From assembly GCA_022606425.2 (NCBI GenBank), contig JAHDVF020001564.1:1860001-1924000 (forward strand): a stretch of 64,000 nt of DNA, read 5' to 3'. Of this stretch, positions 28,850 through 39,799 are shown one piece after another; the first letter of the stretch is position 1; every line of letters starts with the position of its first letter. The notes beneath the pieces were generated by a model that did no database searches, was not told where the DNA came from, and saw nothing but the letters and a program-made list of their open reading frames with translations. The translations under genes and the position numbers were made by a program. This DNA is from Lepidostoma basale (Eukaryota; Arthropoda; Insecta; Trichoptera; Lepidostomatidae).

Positions 28850-28985
28850 CGTTGGACAATCAAAGTGTTCGCGTGGGCGAAAAGAGAAGGATGGAGTGCC
28901 GCATCGTTTAAAGTGTGGGAGTCCATTCTTTCTGCCTACCCTTTCGGGGAAACGGCGTGATGAATAGTGTGTTAGTTTAGAACGA
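28850..28985 (+). mobile_element. LINE-A 3'-end chimera
   Basis: Sense-oriented example of the CGAAAAGAGAAGGATGGAG segment fused to GTCCATTCTTTCTGCCTACC, the LINE-A terminus, ending GATGAATAGTGTGTTAGTTT. Confidence 0.7.
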
Positions 28986-28999
28986 AAGAATGAGAGATA

Positions 29000-29172
29000 A
29001 ATGGTTTAAATGCAGGCTGCGCTTCGTCTCAGGGTGTGACCGATCCCCAGCCATTTGCGTCTAGCGACTTGTTCTCTTATTGGCTTTTCGCCTGCCATGG
29101 TCCAGAGAACTATTAGACACTGTTTGGGGCTGATAGATCTTGAATATTGAGCGAAGGCACCTGCTGCTTTTG
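29000..29172 (-). mobile_element. LINE-I fragment
   Basis: Minus strand CLIVLWTMAGEKPIREQVA and RKWLGIGHTLRR-like codons; same family as 34190. Confidence 0.7.
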
Positions 29173-30085
29173 TAACTAACTAACTAACCATCACGCTGTC
29201 TCCCCGAAAGGGTAGGCAGAAAGAATGGACTTCCACACTTTTCTTTCCCGACATATTTCTCTCGATTCCTCAACATTCATACATCGTGTCATGCACGCGC
29301 GTCGATTTCTCCGACTCCTCACGTGGCCGACATTCAATATTTGATATATTTGATCGTGCCACGTTTTCCTCGGTCTTCCTCTATTTCTAGTTCCATTTAC
29401 ATCGTTAATTTATACTTTTTTACCAATCATTATTCATTCATTCTTTCCATGTGTTCAAACCATCTTAATGATTCTTTCATTATTTTGTTCATAACATCAT
29501 CATTCGTACCGCATTCACTTCGTATATTTTCCATCATACACAGAGTATCCACACATTCGTCTAAGAGATCTCATTTTTACTACATTTGTTCTACTTTCAT
29601 CCTTCTTTTGCCAGTTCCACGCTTCACTCCCATACATAAGGGTCGGTACAAGAACACCATTGCGCACAGGCATTTTTATTTTATTGATAGGTTTTTGTTT
29701 GCGATGACAACTTTAAGTGCACCATTCACTTTGTTGCCTGCCCCAACCCTTCTTTCAATATCCCTCTCCACTCACCATTTTTTGTAAATATATACTACCC
29801 AAATACACGAACTCATCTACTTGCTCTAAATTTTCACCATTCACGCTGATGTTGCAGACTGTCATGATTTCTTATTTTTCAAAAATCATTACCTTGGACT
29901 TATTCACATTTATCATTGGATCATTTCGCATACATACTTCATACATACTTTTCACCAGAACTTGTCGTTCATGCTAGTTGTCTGCAAGTATAACAGCGTC
30001 ATTCGCATACAAGAGACAGCTTACTTACACTCCGCTCATTTTGGCACTTACACCCAACCCTTGCAGCTCTTTCATATTATACTCT
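29173..30085 (-). mobile_element. LINE-A1, one of the two longest copies
   Basis: About 910 bp from the antisense tail (TAACTAACTAACTAACC) to codons just before the RT catalytic box. From 5': GVSAKMSGV, SCLLYANDAVILADN (YADD mutated to YAND, about 29993-30010), MINVNKSKVMIFEK, EIMTVCNISVNGENLEQVDE, FVYLGSIY, then KGWGRQQSEWCT-type frameshifted residues, and the C-terminal FGH and KTWHDQIN regions. Dead copy. Confidence 0.85.
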
Positions 30086-30430
30086 TTGTATTATACAAGA
30101 AATAATATTTTTTCTGATTTTCTGAAAAGAAGAAGGAAGGAAAGTGAAGAATTTCTATTAGTTTATAGGTGTTATGATTTAAAGATTTTGAATTCGGAAT
30201 GAAATGTGTTAACCTGATATTTAATTACTTTCAATCCCTTGTGTATGACGAGGCTTTAATGCTGTCTGAAAAGAAGTCATTAATTAAGCTGCCAAGCTCG
30301 TTTTATCAACGGGAGCTTTGCATAAAACTCGGAAACTGTAACATCATCCTTTAATAAATATACGATAACTTCCAGTCAACCCTATACTTGCAGATCTCTC
30401 ATTTAATACATTATAATACATATTTTTATG
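30086..30430. other. Unassigned DNA
   Basis: No gene or repeat recognised. Confidence 0.45.
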
Positions 30431-30439
30431 CTAGCAATT

Positions 30440-30838
30440 TATAAGGGTTAATTGTATATCAATAGAGACGAAGATGTAAATTGTTTTTTTTTGGAACAGA
30501 ATATGGTGGCCGAGGCGTTTACAGGACTTATGACCTGTCTTTCCGCCCTTCATACGACCACCACGTCTGACGATTTTTTTGAAAGATGTATATATGCTAC
30601 TATGTTGAGACACCCTTCACATTTTAGGTCAATCTACACTAGCGCCATTTATTAAGAATATATGTAAGCATTAAGCAAAACAACTTTATTGATGCAATGT
30701 GAAAAGCTTGTAAAAATATTCTGTTTCCAAAAAAAACAATTATCATCTTCGTCTCTCTTGAGAAACAATTAATCCTTAAAAAAGATTAACCCGCAATGGG
30801 TAAAATCCCGTATTTGTTTACAATTATTTGTATGCATT
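30440..30838 (+). mobile_element. MITE-M, copy with clear terminal inverted repeats
   Basis: Left end GGGTTAATTGTATATCAATAG, GACGAAGATGTAAATTG, TTTGGAACAGAATAT; the right end (reverse complement) repeats GGATTAATTGTTTCTCAAG, GACGAAGATG and TTTGGAAACAGAATAT. Arms are about 60 bp, extended outward on the right by CCCGCAATGGGTAAAATCC. Non-coding. Confidence 0.75.
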
Positions 30839-31074
30839 AAAAAAAATAGCAATTTATATGTTATTTTTACGTGTACATGACCAAATTATTCACATTAAAA
30901 TTGAAAACTCCGAGCTTCTATGCAAATTGACACTCAATACCCCTATGTCTCGCACAAGACACACCGCGAGCCAAGTTTTCCATCTTCATGTTAATTGCAC
31001 TAGCTACGCTCAAAGCGCGGCAATGAATAGAATTGGAGACAACTACAATAAGCATTTTGGAGACATGTTGTCCA

Positions 31075-31500
31075 TTTCTTCTTCTTCTTCAAGTGTCCTG
31101 TCGGGTCCCCCCAACGTTGGCGATCACCTCGGCGAACCTGTCCCTGTCCTGCACCGCTCGGAACAGCTCTTCCACACTTCGGATGCCGGTCCACTCCCTC
31201 ACGTTTCGCAGCCAGGACATTTGTCTACTTCCGGGCCCTTGGCGTCCCTCAATTTTCCCCTCCAATATCAGTTGGAGAAGGTGGTACTTTTTACCACGCA
31301 GTACATATAAATATGACCCAGATGTGAGATCTTTCGAACCTTGATAGTTAATAACAGTTCCCTGTCAACTCTAGCTCGCCTCAGGACTTCGGTATTGGTA
31401 ACCATGTCTGTCCAGGGAACTCTGAGCAATCGGCGATGGAGCAACATTTCAAAGGTTTCCAGTCTGTTCATTGAGTTGTCCATTTGAACGAAAGAAATTT
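31075..31500 (-). mobile_element. LINE-G, C-terminal half and (GAA)n tail
   Basis: Minus strand: MNRLETFEMLLHRRLLRVPW, TDMVTNTEVLRRARVDRELL, TIKVRKISHLGHI, frameshift, then LILEGKIEGRQGPGSRQMSW, LRNVREWTGIRSVEELFRAV, FAEVIANVGG. This FEMWLYRRMLRIPW...VLRR domain follows the RT thumb in many insect LINEs. Confidence 0.85.
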
Positions 31501-31599
31501 CAAAAAAATGATCGGTGCTACTTTTCGGCGTGGATGAGACCACAATTTCCCTACTTTGTTTTTCTTACGTATTTAGTCTTATGTCAGTTGTTATATAAT

Positions 31600-31730
31600 A
31601 TTTGTGTGCATGGCATGATGTATAAACGTTGAGAAAGCGATTTTAGAAGTTTGTCAGGAAAGAAAAAAGTGGCAGTGCACTCTTTCTCTCTGCCTGAGCC
31701 CCATCGGGGAGACGGTGGGTTGGTTGGATA
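31600..31730 (+). mobile_element. LINE-A 3' end
   Basis: CMA.CINVEKAI.EVCQERK-like codons and terminus, ending GGTTGGTTGG in place of the usual tail. Confidence 0.65.
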
Positions 31731-31739
31731 TTTATTCAA

Positions 31740-31895
31740 TCAATGATATAAGAATTTATATTACAGTCTTCAATATGAGCATAAAATAGCTCAATATTAT
31801 AAAGAAGGAATCTGGTCGTGTCCAGGCTCGAACCCAAGTCCCCTGGATCAGGAGCCAAGCGTTCAATCCCCTAGACCACCACCCGAATTAGTTTA
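31740..31895 (-). mobile_element. SINE-2 copy, antisense
   Basis: Antisense B box AGGCTCGAACCCAAG, anticodon arm CTGGATCAGGAGCCAAGCG and A box CCCCTAGACCACC. Confidence 0.8.
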
Positions 31896-32152
31896 TCATA
31901 AATAACTTCATTTAGTTCAATTATTGTAATTCACTTGTTTTTATCTAGTTTAGCTTCAATTTCGATTAACTAGTATGTACTGTAAACTCTTCTTATTAAT
32001 ATAGAAGAAAATTAAAGTATTGTAATTATTAAAAACTCTGTGTTATTTTTAATTATTACTTCAAATGATATTGATACAGATATTTCAATAAAATTATTAA
32101 AATATATTATCTTATAAACACACTACGTATTATTAATTTAAAAATAAATATC

Positions 32153-32380
32153 TAAAGAACCATCACGCCGTCTCCAGAAGGAGTAGGCAGAAATAAAGGA
32201 AAGCCACACATTTTTTATAGACATACGTCTCTCGATTCCTGAACATATACATCGTGTAATGCAGCACGTCGATTTTTCCGATTCCTTACTTGGCTGACAT
32301 TTAATATTTGATTGATTTGATCGTGTCACGTTATCCTCGGTTTTACTCTATTACTTGCTACGTATACATTGTAACAAATT
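32153..32380 (-). mobile_element. LINE-A1 3' end
   Basis: Antisense terminus without a clear tail, then HDTINQILNVSQ-like codons. Lies head to head with 32395-32610. Confidence 0.7.
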
Positions 32381-32394
32381 ATTTTTTAACTAAA

Positions 32395-32610
32395 GTAAAG
32401 AAAATATGCGTTAACGATGTCAATGGAGAACGAAGTCGTAGGAGACCGAGAAAAACTTGGCATGATCAAATTAATACAATTTTAAAATAATCGACTGCTG
32501 TATGAATGCTGCGGAATCTATAGGGGTGCGTCAAGATCGAGCAGTGTGGCGATCCATTCTCTCTACCTACCCCTTCGAAGAAAGGGCGAGTTTGTTTGTT
32601 GTTGTTAGAA
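32395..32610 (+). mobile_element. LINE-A3 3' end with (TTTG/TTG) tail
   Basis: KKICVNDVNGERSRRRPRKT, WHDQINTILK, decayed terminus and GTTTGTTTGTTGTTGTTAG. Confidence 0.75.
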
Positions 32611-33030
32611 CATCATATTGTTTTTTTTTTACAATAAATGACATTATCTATTATTATTGATAGTACTTTTACATATTTGCTAACGTAACTTCGTGCACGT
32701 GTTACTAGGTAATATTTTCGATATTTTGTCTCTAAGGACACCGAAATTTATTTGTGTTTATTATATTTTGAACGTTAACTGTAGCTGAACCAGAAGTTTC
32801 ATGTTGTTGAGAACTTAGTTCGAGGATGTATGAAGGTTTATGAAGGAACAAACTCGAAGTTAGCACAATTTTAGTGGAAGTCGTAAGAAGTAGAGTTTAT
32901 TTGAAGAGATCTGAATAGGAAAATCTTACAGAGCAACCTTCTACGAAAATTACGTTAAACATAAAATATTTGTAATACACAAGAAATACTAGAAATTTTC
33001 CTAACTGATGAAACAACCAATTAATATATA
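32611..33030. other. Unassigned A+T-rich DNA
   Basis: No gene or repeat recognised. Confidence 0.5.
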
Positions 33031-33035
33031 ATATA

Positions 33036-33920
33036 TAACTAACTAAATAACTAACCATCACGCCGTCTCCCCGAAGGGGTATGCGAAAAATTGACTGCCA
33101 TACTTTTCTTTCCTGACATATTTCTCTCGCTTCCTCAACATTCATACATCGTGTCATGCACGCACGTCGATTTCTCTGACTCCTCACATGGCCGACATTC
33201 AAAATTTGATTTATTTAATCTTGCCTCTCACATTTTCCTCGGTCGTTCTCTATTTCTGGTTCCATTTACATCGTTAACATATAATATTTTAACCATTCTT
33301 TCTTCATTCATTCTTTCCATATGTCCAAACCATCTTAATGATCATTTCATTATTTTGTTCATAATACCATCATTTGCACCGCATTCACTTCTTATATTTT
33401 CATTCGACACCTCTCTCATACACAGAGTATCCACACATTCGACTAAGAGTTCCCATTTCTACTGCATATATCCTACTGTTATCCTTCTTCTGCCAACTCC
33501 AAGCTTCACTTCCATACATAAGGGTCGGGACTAGAACTCCACTGTGTACTTGCCATCTTTGCTTCAGTCGATATATTAATTTATATTTGCGGTAATGGCT
33601 TTGTGGACCATTTTTTTTTTGTTTCTAGCTCCAACCCTTCTTCCGATATCTTTCTCCATTCATCAAATTCGGTAACTTGCTCTAATTTCTCACCGTTCGC
33701 GCTTATGTCACAATCCGTCATACATTCTTCTTTTTCAAATACCATAACTATAGACTTTGACGCGTTCATCACAAGGTCATACTTATTGAATACTTCGTAC
33801 ATTCTTGACATACATTCTGTCAGCGATTAAAATAGCGTCGTCTGCATAGAGCAAACAGCTGATAGACATATCGTTCATTTTCGCACCAGCGTTTATGCCA
33901 TCTAATTCTTTCATACGATC
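33036..33920 (-). mobile_element. LINE-A with intact YADD
   Basis: About 880 bp from antisense tail to just 5' of the catalytic box. From 5': ELDGINAGAKMNDMSISCLL, YADDAILIAD (33835-33849), SRMYEVFNKYDLVMNASKSI, VMVFEKEECMTDCDISANGE, KLEQVTEF, then a deletion, LELETKKK, and C-terminal remnants. The RT half is A2-like (INAGAKMN, CDISANGE) while the 3' half is A1-like, so this may be a template-switch chimera. Confidence 0.8.
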
Positions 33921-34110
33921 TACGACTTTTATATTAGTGAATCCCATCATCTTTTGACTTTAGAGAATATCTTGTCTTTTTAATGTCGAACCATCTCTCA
34001 TGCTTTTCTTGGTATTTTATGTATATATTTTTACCTGGTTCCAATATATGCCTTAAACATTAATTTTGTTTGTAATGTCTGTTGAGAAAATAAACTGATT
34101 TGATTTGAAA
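33920..34110 (+). mobile_element. LINE-B 3' end
   Basis: Starts at DVFHI.ES-like codons, then TGTCGAACCATCTCTCATGC, and ends AATAAACTGATTTGATTTGA. Confidence 0.8.
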
Positions 34111-34189
34111 GTATGAGTATGTCATGTAAGAGTAGTGAAGCGATCCATTCTTTAGTTATTTGATTTGTTAGCTATGTCCAATCTTCTTC

Positions 34190-34552
34190 TTCTTCTTATT
34201 TTTGTCCTGTCACACCTCCGTGGTGCATAAGGCCTCAAGGAACCTTCTCTACCCGACTCTATCGCATGCCTGATGCCTAACATCATCCCAAGTGAGGCCT
34301 GCTGCCTTAACCTCGTCCTGCAGGGCTCATCTCCAGGTGGCTCTAGGTCTGCCTCGCTTCCTCTTTCCCCCATAGGGGACCAGTCTAGTGCGCCCTGAGC
34401 GATGCAGGCTGGATTCCGTCTCAGAGTGTGACCGATCCACTGCCATTTGCGTCCAGCGACTTGTTCTCTGATTGGCTCTTCGCCTGCCATGGTCCAGAGA
34501 ACGGCATTTGACACTGTTTGGGGCCAATAGATTTTGAATATTGAGTCTAATC
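34190..34552 (-). mobile_element. LINE-I C-terminus with (GAA)n tail
   Basis: Minus-strand frame: NAVLWTMAGEEPIREQVAGR, KWQWIGHTLRRNPACIAQGA, LDWSPMGERGS, frameshift, then GRPRATWR (from the overlapping frame), and RRCDRTKIRRRRR into the tail. The RKWxWIGHTLR...LDWNPQG...GRPRxTWRR layout is a widespread LINE C-terminal domain. Confidence 0.85.
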
Positions 34553-34554
34553 TT

Positions 34555-34745
34555 TGTATTTATGAGGTATGCATGCGAAATGATCTGATGATGAATGTTA
34601 ATAACTCCAAGGTAATGATTTTTGAGAAGGAAGAAACCATGACAGTCTGCAACATTAGCGTGAATGGTGAAAATTTGGAGCAAGTAGTTGAGTTCGTGTA
34701 TTTAGGTAGTATGTTTACAAGAGGTAGTATGTTTACAAAAGCAAT
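34555..34745 (+). mobile_element. LINE-A1 fragment after the catalytic box
   Basis: VCMRNDLMMNVNNSKVMIFE, ETMTVCNISVNGENLEQVVE, FVYLGSMFTRGSMFTKA. The 17-bp GGTAGTATGTTTACAA is tandemly duplicated. Confidence 0.8.
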
Positions 34746-35360
34746 ACGAGATTTAAAAAAAATTCACATTGTAAAGTTAGAAGGTGATTCCGCAAAAATT
34801 CATTGTCAGGTACATTCACCGTCCAATGTATTATGAATTCTATTCGTAAATTCTCATTAATACCACGCGCGTGTGGAGACCAGTACATCCATTATTCCAA
34901 GGGCTTCGAAATTCAAATGAAAATCAAAGTGATTTCATTGACTGAATCATCCAAAATCAAAGCCATTGTTCCGATTTTAAAAATAATGGATTTCGGCATC
35001 GGCGCAATTTTTCACATCAATTATTTCAGTTGTTTGAAAAACTGTTTTATACCAATTTAATTAAAAAGCAAAGCCTTGTTTGCTCCTGCCGTCCGAGGGT
35101 CCCATTCTTACACAACAGGAAAAAACCTTTAATGGAATTTTGTTTTGCGAATAGAAAATAAATAATGACCAACAATTCAATTCAATCATTTAAAAACGCT
35201 TTGAAGTGATTTCTGTTCACATTAGCACCGTTATTTCATTTGTTTTCACCGTATGGAAAATTTTCGTTCGTAATTTAAAAAGATTTTTTGTTATTTCGTA
35301 TCAATATTCCAAAACAATTAAATGGCTATTTAATTTATTCTTAAACAATTTTATAAAATT
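34746..35360. other. Unassigned A+T-rich DNA
   Basis: An 85-codon sense frame at 34803-35060 and others show no known domain. No repeat recognised. Confidence 0.4.
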
Positions 35361-35361
35361 C

Positions 35362-35612
35362 TTTTTCTTCTTATTCTCCTTATGGACCTTTGGTCTGTTC
35401 CTGAAATCAGACTGGCCTCTCTTGGGAGGTTGACTCCCAACTATCTCTCCATCTCTTCGGCGTCTTCCGGGGGGACGGCAGCCAGCAGGAATCTGATGCG
35501 CCACAGCGTGTGGGATTCTGGTGGGATCCATCCTCTGCACGTGCGCATACCATCTGCGTTGTCTGCCCCATCTCACGACATCCTCCACCTTGCAGACCTC
35601 GCGGATAGCCTA
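35362..35612 (-). mobile_element. LINE-C-type C-terminus
   Basis: Minus strand MEDVVRWGRQRRWYAHVQRM, DPTRIPHAVAHQIPAGCRPP, frameshifted GRPPKR, then a (GAA)n-like tail. A variant close to the 20890 piece. Confidence 0.8.
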
Positions 35613-35614
35613 GA

Positions 35615-35765
35615 TATAAAATTCCATATTAAATAATCAATATTAATGAAAATATTTTGTTTGAATGACATTTTTTTGTATGTGGAAGGCACTATCAAAT
35701 GTCGTTTGATATTGCCTTCAACAGGCGAAAAAAGGATATTCATATAAAATCATTCGAATTAATTA
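35615..35765. repeat. P2 inverted pair
   Basis: TTCCATATTAAATAATC on the left; CACTATCAAATG and CGTTTGATATTGCC form the centre. Cores damaged (GGCGAAAAAAGG). Confidence 0.6.
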
Positions 35766-35916
35766 TAAAACAAAATCAATTTGTCAGAGAAGAACACTGT
35801 AGCAGTCAATTGCTTCTGTCTACCTCTTGTTATTCTCGAGTCTCCAAACCTGTTGGGAAAAATAAACTCATAAGTGAAAAAAAAAAACAGTAAATAAATT
35901 CGCAGAATAAATTATC

Positions 35917-36345
35917 AAATCAAATCAAATCAGTTTATTTTCTCAAAAGATATTACAAACAACAATTATAGTTTAAGGCATATAACAGGTAAAACATAAA
36001 AATATATATAATACCAGGAACGCTTAAGAGATGGTTCGACATTAGGAATGCAAGATACTCTCCAAAGTCTAAAGAGTATTTGTCTTCTTAACGGACTTTC
36101 ACGAATATGAAAGACGTCGATCTCCGAAGCGATCATATTCAGCAGTTTGATTGCTCTCCCCACCGGCATCACCATAGGCAGGTTGGTTCTGCATGCTGAG
36201 AACTGATCTGGAACATAAAGATGGATAACCTCCAAGATAACGGAGTTCTCAAAGAATCCCCTGATAAATCTGAAGAAATGGCTAAGTGTGCACCCATCTC
36301 TTCTTATCTGCAAACTATTGGTCCCCAGCATCCCCAGGAGGAATG
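35917..36345 (-). mobile_element. LINE-B 3' end to mid C-terminus
   Basis: Antisense tail TCAAATCAAATCAAATCAG at left, then minus-strand EIDVFHIRESPLRRQ, MVMPVGRAIKLLNMIA, FRFIRGFFENSVILEVIHLY and AFLLGMLGTNSLQIRRDGCT. Confidence 0.85.
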
Positions 36346-36432
36346 CATGGGATAAAGCCACGAGTATACATAATACTAGCGGTGGGATAAAGCCACGAGT
36401 ATACATAATACGAGTATACATAATACTAGTGG
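36345..36432. repeat. Short tandem repeat
   Basis: ACGAGTATACATAATA occurs three times, twice preceded by GGGATAAAGCC, which itself derives from the adjacent LINE-B. Confidence 0.75.
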
Positions 36433-36737
36433 ACCCGACAGACGTTGTCCTGTCCGAACGTTGCTATTTCAATATGTTTTCTCAATGAATAATATACTCA
36501 ATAAGCACGCAATTGTGATACATGCCATATATGGAATATTGAAACATGCGAATAGAATTTTAAATCTACGCCACGCTACAACGCAAGTGATTTGCGCGTG
36601 CTTCAACACAAAATTCGACATCAGCGCCATCTATGGTAAACAAAAGTAACTATGAATTATTATCAGAAGGTCAATTATTCATAAACTTTCCAGAAGGTCA
36701 CCTTTCGGGTCCAATTGTAAATCAAACCATCCAGGGA
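36433..36737. other. Unassigned DNA
   Basis: No gene or repeat recognised. Confidence 0.4.
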
Positions 36738-37105
36738 GCCACTCAAATACATGGAAAGAGCCATGCTTGGAATAACCTTGAGGGACAGATTTAGAAACGA
36801 ATTTATTCGACAACAAACCAAGGTGACTGAGGTGGCTCTACGGATGGGCGGGCTGAAGTGGCGGTGGGCTGGCCATATCTGTCGGAGCACCGACAGCCGA
36901 TGGGGAAGACGGGTTCTGGAGTGGAGACCGCGTACAGGATTCCGTAGAGTTGGACGTCCCCCTGCCCGCTGGACCGACGATCTGAAGAGGATTGCTGGAC
37001 ATGGATGGATGGGAGCGGCAATGGATAGGGGGCGGTGGCGTGCTTTGTGAGAAGCCTACATTCAGCAGTGGATGACAGACGGCTGATGATGATGATGATA
37101 CAAAT
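36738..37105 (+). mobile_element. LINE-E (RTE-like) C-terminus, open frame, (ATG)n tail
   Basis: A 100-codon open frame: MERAMLGITLRDRFRNEFIR, TKVTEVALRMGGLKWRWAGH, ICRSTDSRWGRRVLEWRPRT, GRPPARWTDDLKRIAG, RGRWRAL then a stop where REAYIQQWMTDG should continue (one base changed, CGA to TGA). Ends in GATGATGATGATG. RTE-clade C-terminal domain; 5'-truncated. Confidence 0.85.
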
Positions 37106-37555
37106 ACACACAAAAGAATGCATTAAAGGTCCAGCAATTTAGGAGGAGTTCAACTGCATAAGCCCGTATAGAAGAATTATATATTTGAAGGTGTTAGTTC
37201 AAACCGACTACATTTACACGAAGTTAAATATTTGAAAATTCCGCCACCTAAAAAGGACGTGTTTTACCATAAAAAGATTTCGAAGAAACGCTTTTCTGTT
37301 TGGTCCTCCCCACCTTTGATCATTTTCTACGTGTTCTATCATCCCTTGGAACAACGCCTAATTGTTCTTAGACGAATAATTAAATAAGGGTGGCGCTTCA
37401 GGCTGGCCTGTTATTTATTTAGAGAGATATTCATTTCGTTTAACCCTCTCTGATTTCTAGACATTGTTTAATAATACTCTTTTTTACACGGTTTTGAACT
37501 ACACGGTCAACTAAAACGAATTAACGTTTAAATTTTGAATCCAATAATTGCATAA
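37106..37555. other. Unassigned DNA
   Basis: No gene or repeat recognised. Confidence 0.45.
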
Positions 37556-37559
37556 TTTT

Positions 37560-37715
37560 TTTTTAACTATTCTATTGATTCTCATGACAAATGAATGGTA
37601 GCTAATCTATAGCAAATTTTATTTTCACGTGAATTCTACCAGACCAAACACAGTGTGAGAATCACACTGCCCTCCCCAGGATTCAAACTCAGGACTTTGG
37701 GTGTGTCAGTGTTGT
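37560..37715 (-). mobile_element. SINE-1 copy, antisense
   Basis: ATTGATTCTCATGACA, CGTGAATTCTACCAGACC, and an eroded antisense B box. Confidence 0.75.
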
Positions 37716-37721
37716 ATGTAA

Positions 37722-38160
37722 AACTTATTTATCTTCTTTCTTGTTGTAGACCTATGTGGTCTGTTCTCCAGAGTGTTGCTCCTCCTGGGAGGTAGATTCC
37801 CAGCTGTCCTTCCATCTTTAATGAAATTTTCCACGAGGACGAGTCCCATGAGGTTGATTATGTAGTGCAATATAAGGGAAACTGGTGGTGTCCATTCTTT
37901 GAACATGCCCATACCAGTCCCTTTTTGCTGTCTGCTCTATCTTATAATATCCTCAACCTCACGTATCTCTCTTATTCTGGTGTTTCTCAGGCGATCTCTC
38001 AGCGTCTTGCCTGCTATTGTCCTCAGTGTCTTTATCTCGGAAGTCCTCAAAACTTGTTTGGTCCTTACTGTGTCTGCCCTTGGTTCGACGCCATATGTTA
38101 TTATTGGTCTTACGCATGCTTTATAGATTCTCATCTTATTGTAAAACTTCATTTTCAACA
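37722..38160 (-). mobile_element. LINE-C C-terminus
   Basis: Minus strand KMRIYKACVRPIITYGVEPR, ADTVRTKQVLRTSEIKTLRT, IAGKTLRDRLRNTRIREIRE, VEDIIR, then stops, and GRPRGK-type remnants to the (GAA)-poor 3' end. Good consensus for the family. Confidence 0.85.
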
Positions 38161-38315
38161 ATTAATACGTAAAACTTCAAATTCAATAGTTAATACGAAT
38201 GAAAACGTCTGTTTTCTATAAGTTTTTATATATTTTATGTTAATGACATATTTCGCTTGTCTAAGGCATTATCAAATCAACAGCATATAAACAGACGTTT
38301 TAATTCGTATTAATT
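38160..38315. repeat. P2 element
   Basis: Left arm AATACGAATGAAAACGTCTG, minus core GACATATTTCGC...ATTATCAAA, right arm AACAGACGTTTTAATTCG. One core only. Confidence 0.65.
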
Positions 38316-38379
38316 ACAATATTAAAAAAAAAAGTGTCATAAAAAATATATATATTTTAAGGGATGACGGGTTATATTA

Positions 38380-38605
38380 AGTTGACTTGATCATGCTACG
38401 TTTTTCTTCGTGTTCATCTACTTTCTTTGCCATTCTTTCTTTCCATGTGTCCAAATCATTTTAATGAATCTTAAATTATTATTTTTCATTTTCAGTGCAC
38501 AAGAGAACAAATTTCTTTAATCTACTTCCATCCTTCTTTTATCAGTTCCATACTCAAGAATCGGCACAAGAACACCATTATGCACTGTTATCTTAGCTTT
38601 TTTTC
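38380..38605 (-). mobile_element. LINE-A fragment
   Basis: Antisense KMAVHNGVLVPIL-type codons, QKKDGSR-like and FGHMER regions; decayed. Confidence 0.65.
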
Positions 38606-38925
38606 AAACACCTGAACGGTTTTTTTGGCGTAAAAGCGGCAAAACTGTTTTTCATAAACTTACCACTTTTTAATTTTTTTAAATTAATTTCATCATAAAT
38701 TGTATTTTTAAAAAAAAACTTTTTTCATAATATGTACTTACAATTCCGCTTTCCGTTTCTGTTACCGCGAAAATTTACTTTTAACACCTGTTTCTCTTCC
38801 GTTATGACACTTCCTTTGCATCACTGCTAAAAACCCATTTTTTCTATTATTTTTAATATTATTTTAGTAAATAGCTCTTTACATCATTCCAGCGCAAGCC
38901 ATAATATACCATATAAAGAGTATAT
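38606..38925. other. Unassigned A+T-rich DNA
   Basis: No gene or repeat recognised. Confidence 0.45.
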
Positions 38926-38929
38926 TGAT

Positions 38930-39075
38930 TCTCATGACATGTGATAGGTATCTAATCTATCGCCATTTTATTGTCCCGTGAATAATACACCAGGCAACCA
39001 CTAATGTCAGTATCACACAGTCATCGCCAGGAAACGAACCTTTCAATATAGCTGTTACCATTCTTCCACGAAAGT
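38930..39075 (-). mobile_element. SINE-1 copy, antisense, degenerate
   Basis: ATTGATTCTCATGACATGTG, TATCGCCATTTTATTGTC and CACACAGTCATCGCCAGG. Confidence 0.7.
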
Positions 39076-39117
39076 CTTAAATGTGTTAATATAAAAGTTT
39101 TTTTTATTATTTATTTA

Positions 39118-39612
39118 CTTCTTCTTCTTTAAGTGACCTGTCGGGTCCCCCCAACGTTGGCGATCACTTCGGTGAACCTGTCCCCATCCTGCGCCGCTTG
39201 GAACAGATCCTCCCTACTTCGGATGCCGGTCCACTCCCTCACGTTTCGCAGCCAGGACATCTGTGTCCTATCAGGCCCTCAGTGTCCCTCAATTTTCCTT
39301 TCCAATATTAGTTGGATAAGGTGTTACTTTTCCCCACGCAGTACATGACCCAGATGTGAAATCTTCCGAACCTTGATAGTTGATAACAGCTCCCTGTCAA
39401 CTCTAGCTCGCCTCAGGACTTCGGTATTGGTAACCATGTCTGTCCAGGGAATTCTGAGCATTCGCCAATAGAGCCACATTTCAAATGCTTCCAATCTGTT
39501 CATTGAGTTGACTTTTAAGATCCACGTTTCACATCCATACAATAAAACAGACCACACATAGCATTTGATCATTCTCTGGCGGAGATATATTTCAATATAT
39601 TTCTTCATAATC
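39118..39612 (-). mobile_element. LINE-G, C-terminal half
   Basis: Minus strand YLRQRMIKCYVWSVLLYGCE, TWILKVNSMNRLEAFEMWLY, WRMLRIPWTDMVTNTEVLRR, ARVDRELLSTIKVRKISHLG, HVLRGEK, then decayed codons and antisense GAA tail. The upstream flank (to about 39800) is shared with 40998-41365. Confidence 0.85.
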
Positions 39613-39799
39613 AAGGGTTTTTATTCATTTAAAAAATTCGTCGTTCTTAAGTTCCATGGTGTTAACGGCTAAAGTTTATGAAAAATTGTTTTTATAATGT
39701 TTAATCCTCTGTAAATACATAAAATGAGCATACCATTATATACGTTATTATTTAATCTATAAAATACAAGTTTACGTTATCATTTTCCCGTTTCAAGTT

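Noticed and set aside
31033..31344. Sense frames at 30828-31344
   Set aside because: Mostly antisense to LINE-G; reading RVPPTLAITS is the complement of the SDxANVGGT region.
36803..37123. Antisense frame of 106 codons
   Set aside because: Shadow of the LINE-E C-terminus, which has the recognisable RTE motifs on the plus strand.
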